From: Asterias amurensis
Lineage: Eukaryota; Echinodermata; Asteroidea; Forcipulatida; Asteriidae
Length of the DNA stretch: 64,000 bases
NCBI RefSeq assembly: GCF_032118995.1
Contig: NC_092665.1
Coordinates: forward strand, 14,342,012-14,406,011
Direction: 5' to 3'
Position 1 is the first letter of the stretch, and each line of letters starts with the position of its first letter. Of the stretch, positions 63,590 to 64,000 are shown piece after piece. The translations under genes and the position numbers were made by a program. The notes under the pieces are model-generated. The model was not told the origin of the DNA, searched no databases, and worked only from the letters and a program-made list of their open reading frames with translations.

Positions 63590-64000
63590 CCTCAAGTTAC
63601 ATACATACATACAACTAAATATTTATAAAGCGCCTTTACATCAAGATCAAAGCGCTGGAAAGAGCAAGACCAATGGAACTATAAATACAACAAATTACAT
63701 CTGATACAAGTTAGTTTTGAGAGATTTTTTGAATAAAGGCAAAGAGTTACAATTTCTGATGCGTACTGGGAGGTTGATTCCATATTCGCGAAGCAATAAA
63801 AGAGAAAGTCCGGTTGTGAGCAGATGAGAGTGTTCTGATGGTTGGGTGTTCGGTTAGGCGTGTGTTGTCAGAAGCTGATCGCAAGCTTGAGCGTGGCGGT
63901 TGGTAGAGAGCAAGGCAAGATGATAAGTAGCCTGGTGCTATTCCTTGAAGACATTTAAACACAGTTGCTTTGTTCCTCTCGACGTATAGACCTCTATTTT
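63590..64000 (-). mobile_element. LINE 3' fragment, minus strand, cut by window end
   Basis: The minus strand reads VFKCLQGIAPGYLSSCLALY, SASDNTRLTEHPTIRTLSS and FSFIASRIWNQPPSTH, the usual end of a CR1/L2/Rex-type ORF2. An untranslated tail (AGCGCTTTGATCTTGATG, then AAAGGCGCTTTATAAAT) and a TGTATG microsatellite at 63600-63613 follow. The start lies beyond 64000. Confidence 0.8.

Larger units (their letters stand above)
60777..64000. other. CNOT2 3'UTR and right flank
   Basis: The CNOT2 3'UTR probably reaches about 62030. Beyond it I recognise no host gene. Repeats listed separately occupy 60895-61030, 61312-61502, 62090-62330, 62465-62625 and 63590-64000. The stretch 62630-63590 shows nothing I can name. 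Confidence 0.55.

Overview
This window reads as nuclear DNA of a marine deuterostome, most likely an echinoderm and perhaps a sea star. It holds seven intron-rich, complete and apparently functional animal genes, all with GT-AG introns. They lie in AT-rich DNA crowded with fold-back MITEs, tRNA-derived SINEs and LINE tails. The sea-star call is an inference from the repeat landscape, not something the sequence proves.

Layout, left to right: repeat-bearing flank (1-2436); arylsulfatase B-like gene (+, 2437-7182, 7 exons); convergent spacer (7183-10291); cyclin L (-, 10292-22255, 10 coding exons); mitochondrial ribosomal protein L20 (-, 24020-27562, 5 exons); a 289-bp head-to-head promoter region; ICMT, the prenylcysteine carboxyl methyltransferase (+, 27852-30653, 4 exons, probably a 2.5-kb 3'UTR); PSMC2/Rpt1 proteasome ATPase (+, 34133-41193, 12 exons); convergent spacer rich in repeats; phosphonoacetaldehyde hydrolase (-, 44280-48042, 6 exons); CNOT2 (+, CDS 49597-60776, 14 coding exons plus a likely 5' non-coding exon); repeat-bearing right flank with a LINE tail running off the window end. 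For every gene the exon phases add up to one uninterrupted reading frame of the expected family length.

The genes do not form one pathway. Most are housekeeping functions: splicing/transcription cyclin, mitoribosome, CAAX processing, proteasome, mRNA deadenylation. Two are catabolic: lysosomal sulfatase and phosphonate breakdown. The cyclin L-MRPL20 pair has the same order and orientation as human CCNL2-MRPL20, so it is probably an ancient linkage.

The most unusual signal is a roughly 200-240-bp element present once in each of three consecutive cyclin L introns (7, 8 and 9). The copies share orientation and are nearly identical, and I find no other copy in the window. Other points worth attention are an animal phosphonatase with its active-site Asp and Lys, a recent tandem duplication that copies the CNOT2 exon 13 splice donor, an overlapping upstream ORF in CNOT2, and many nested or palindromic repeats.
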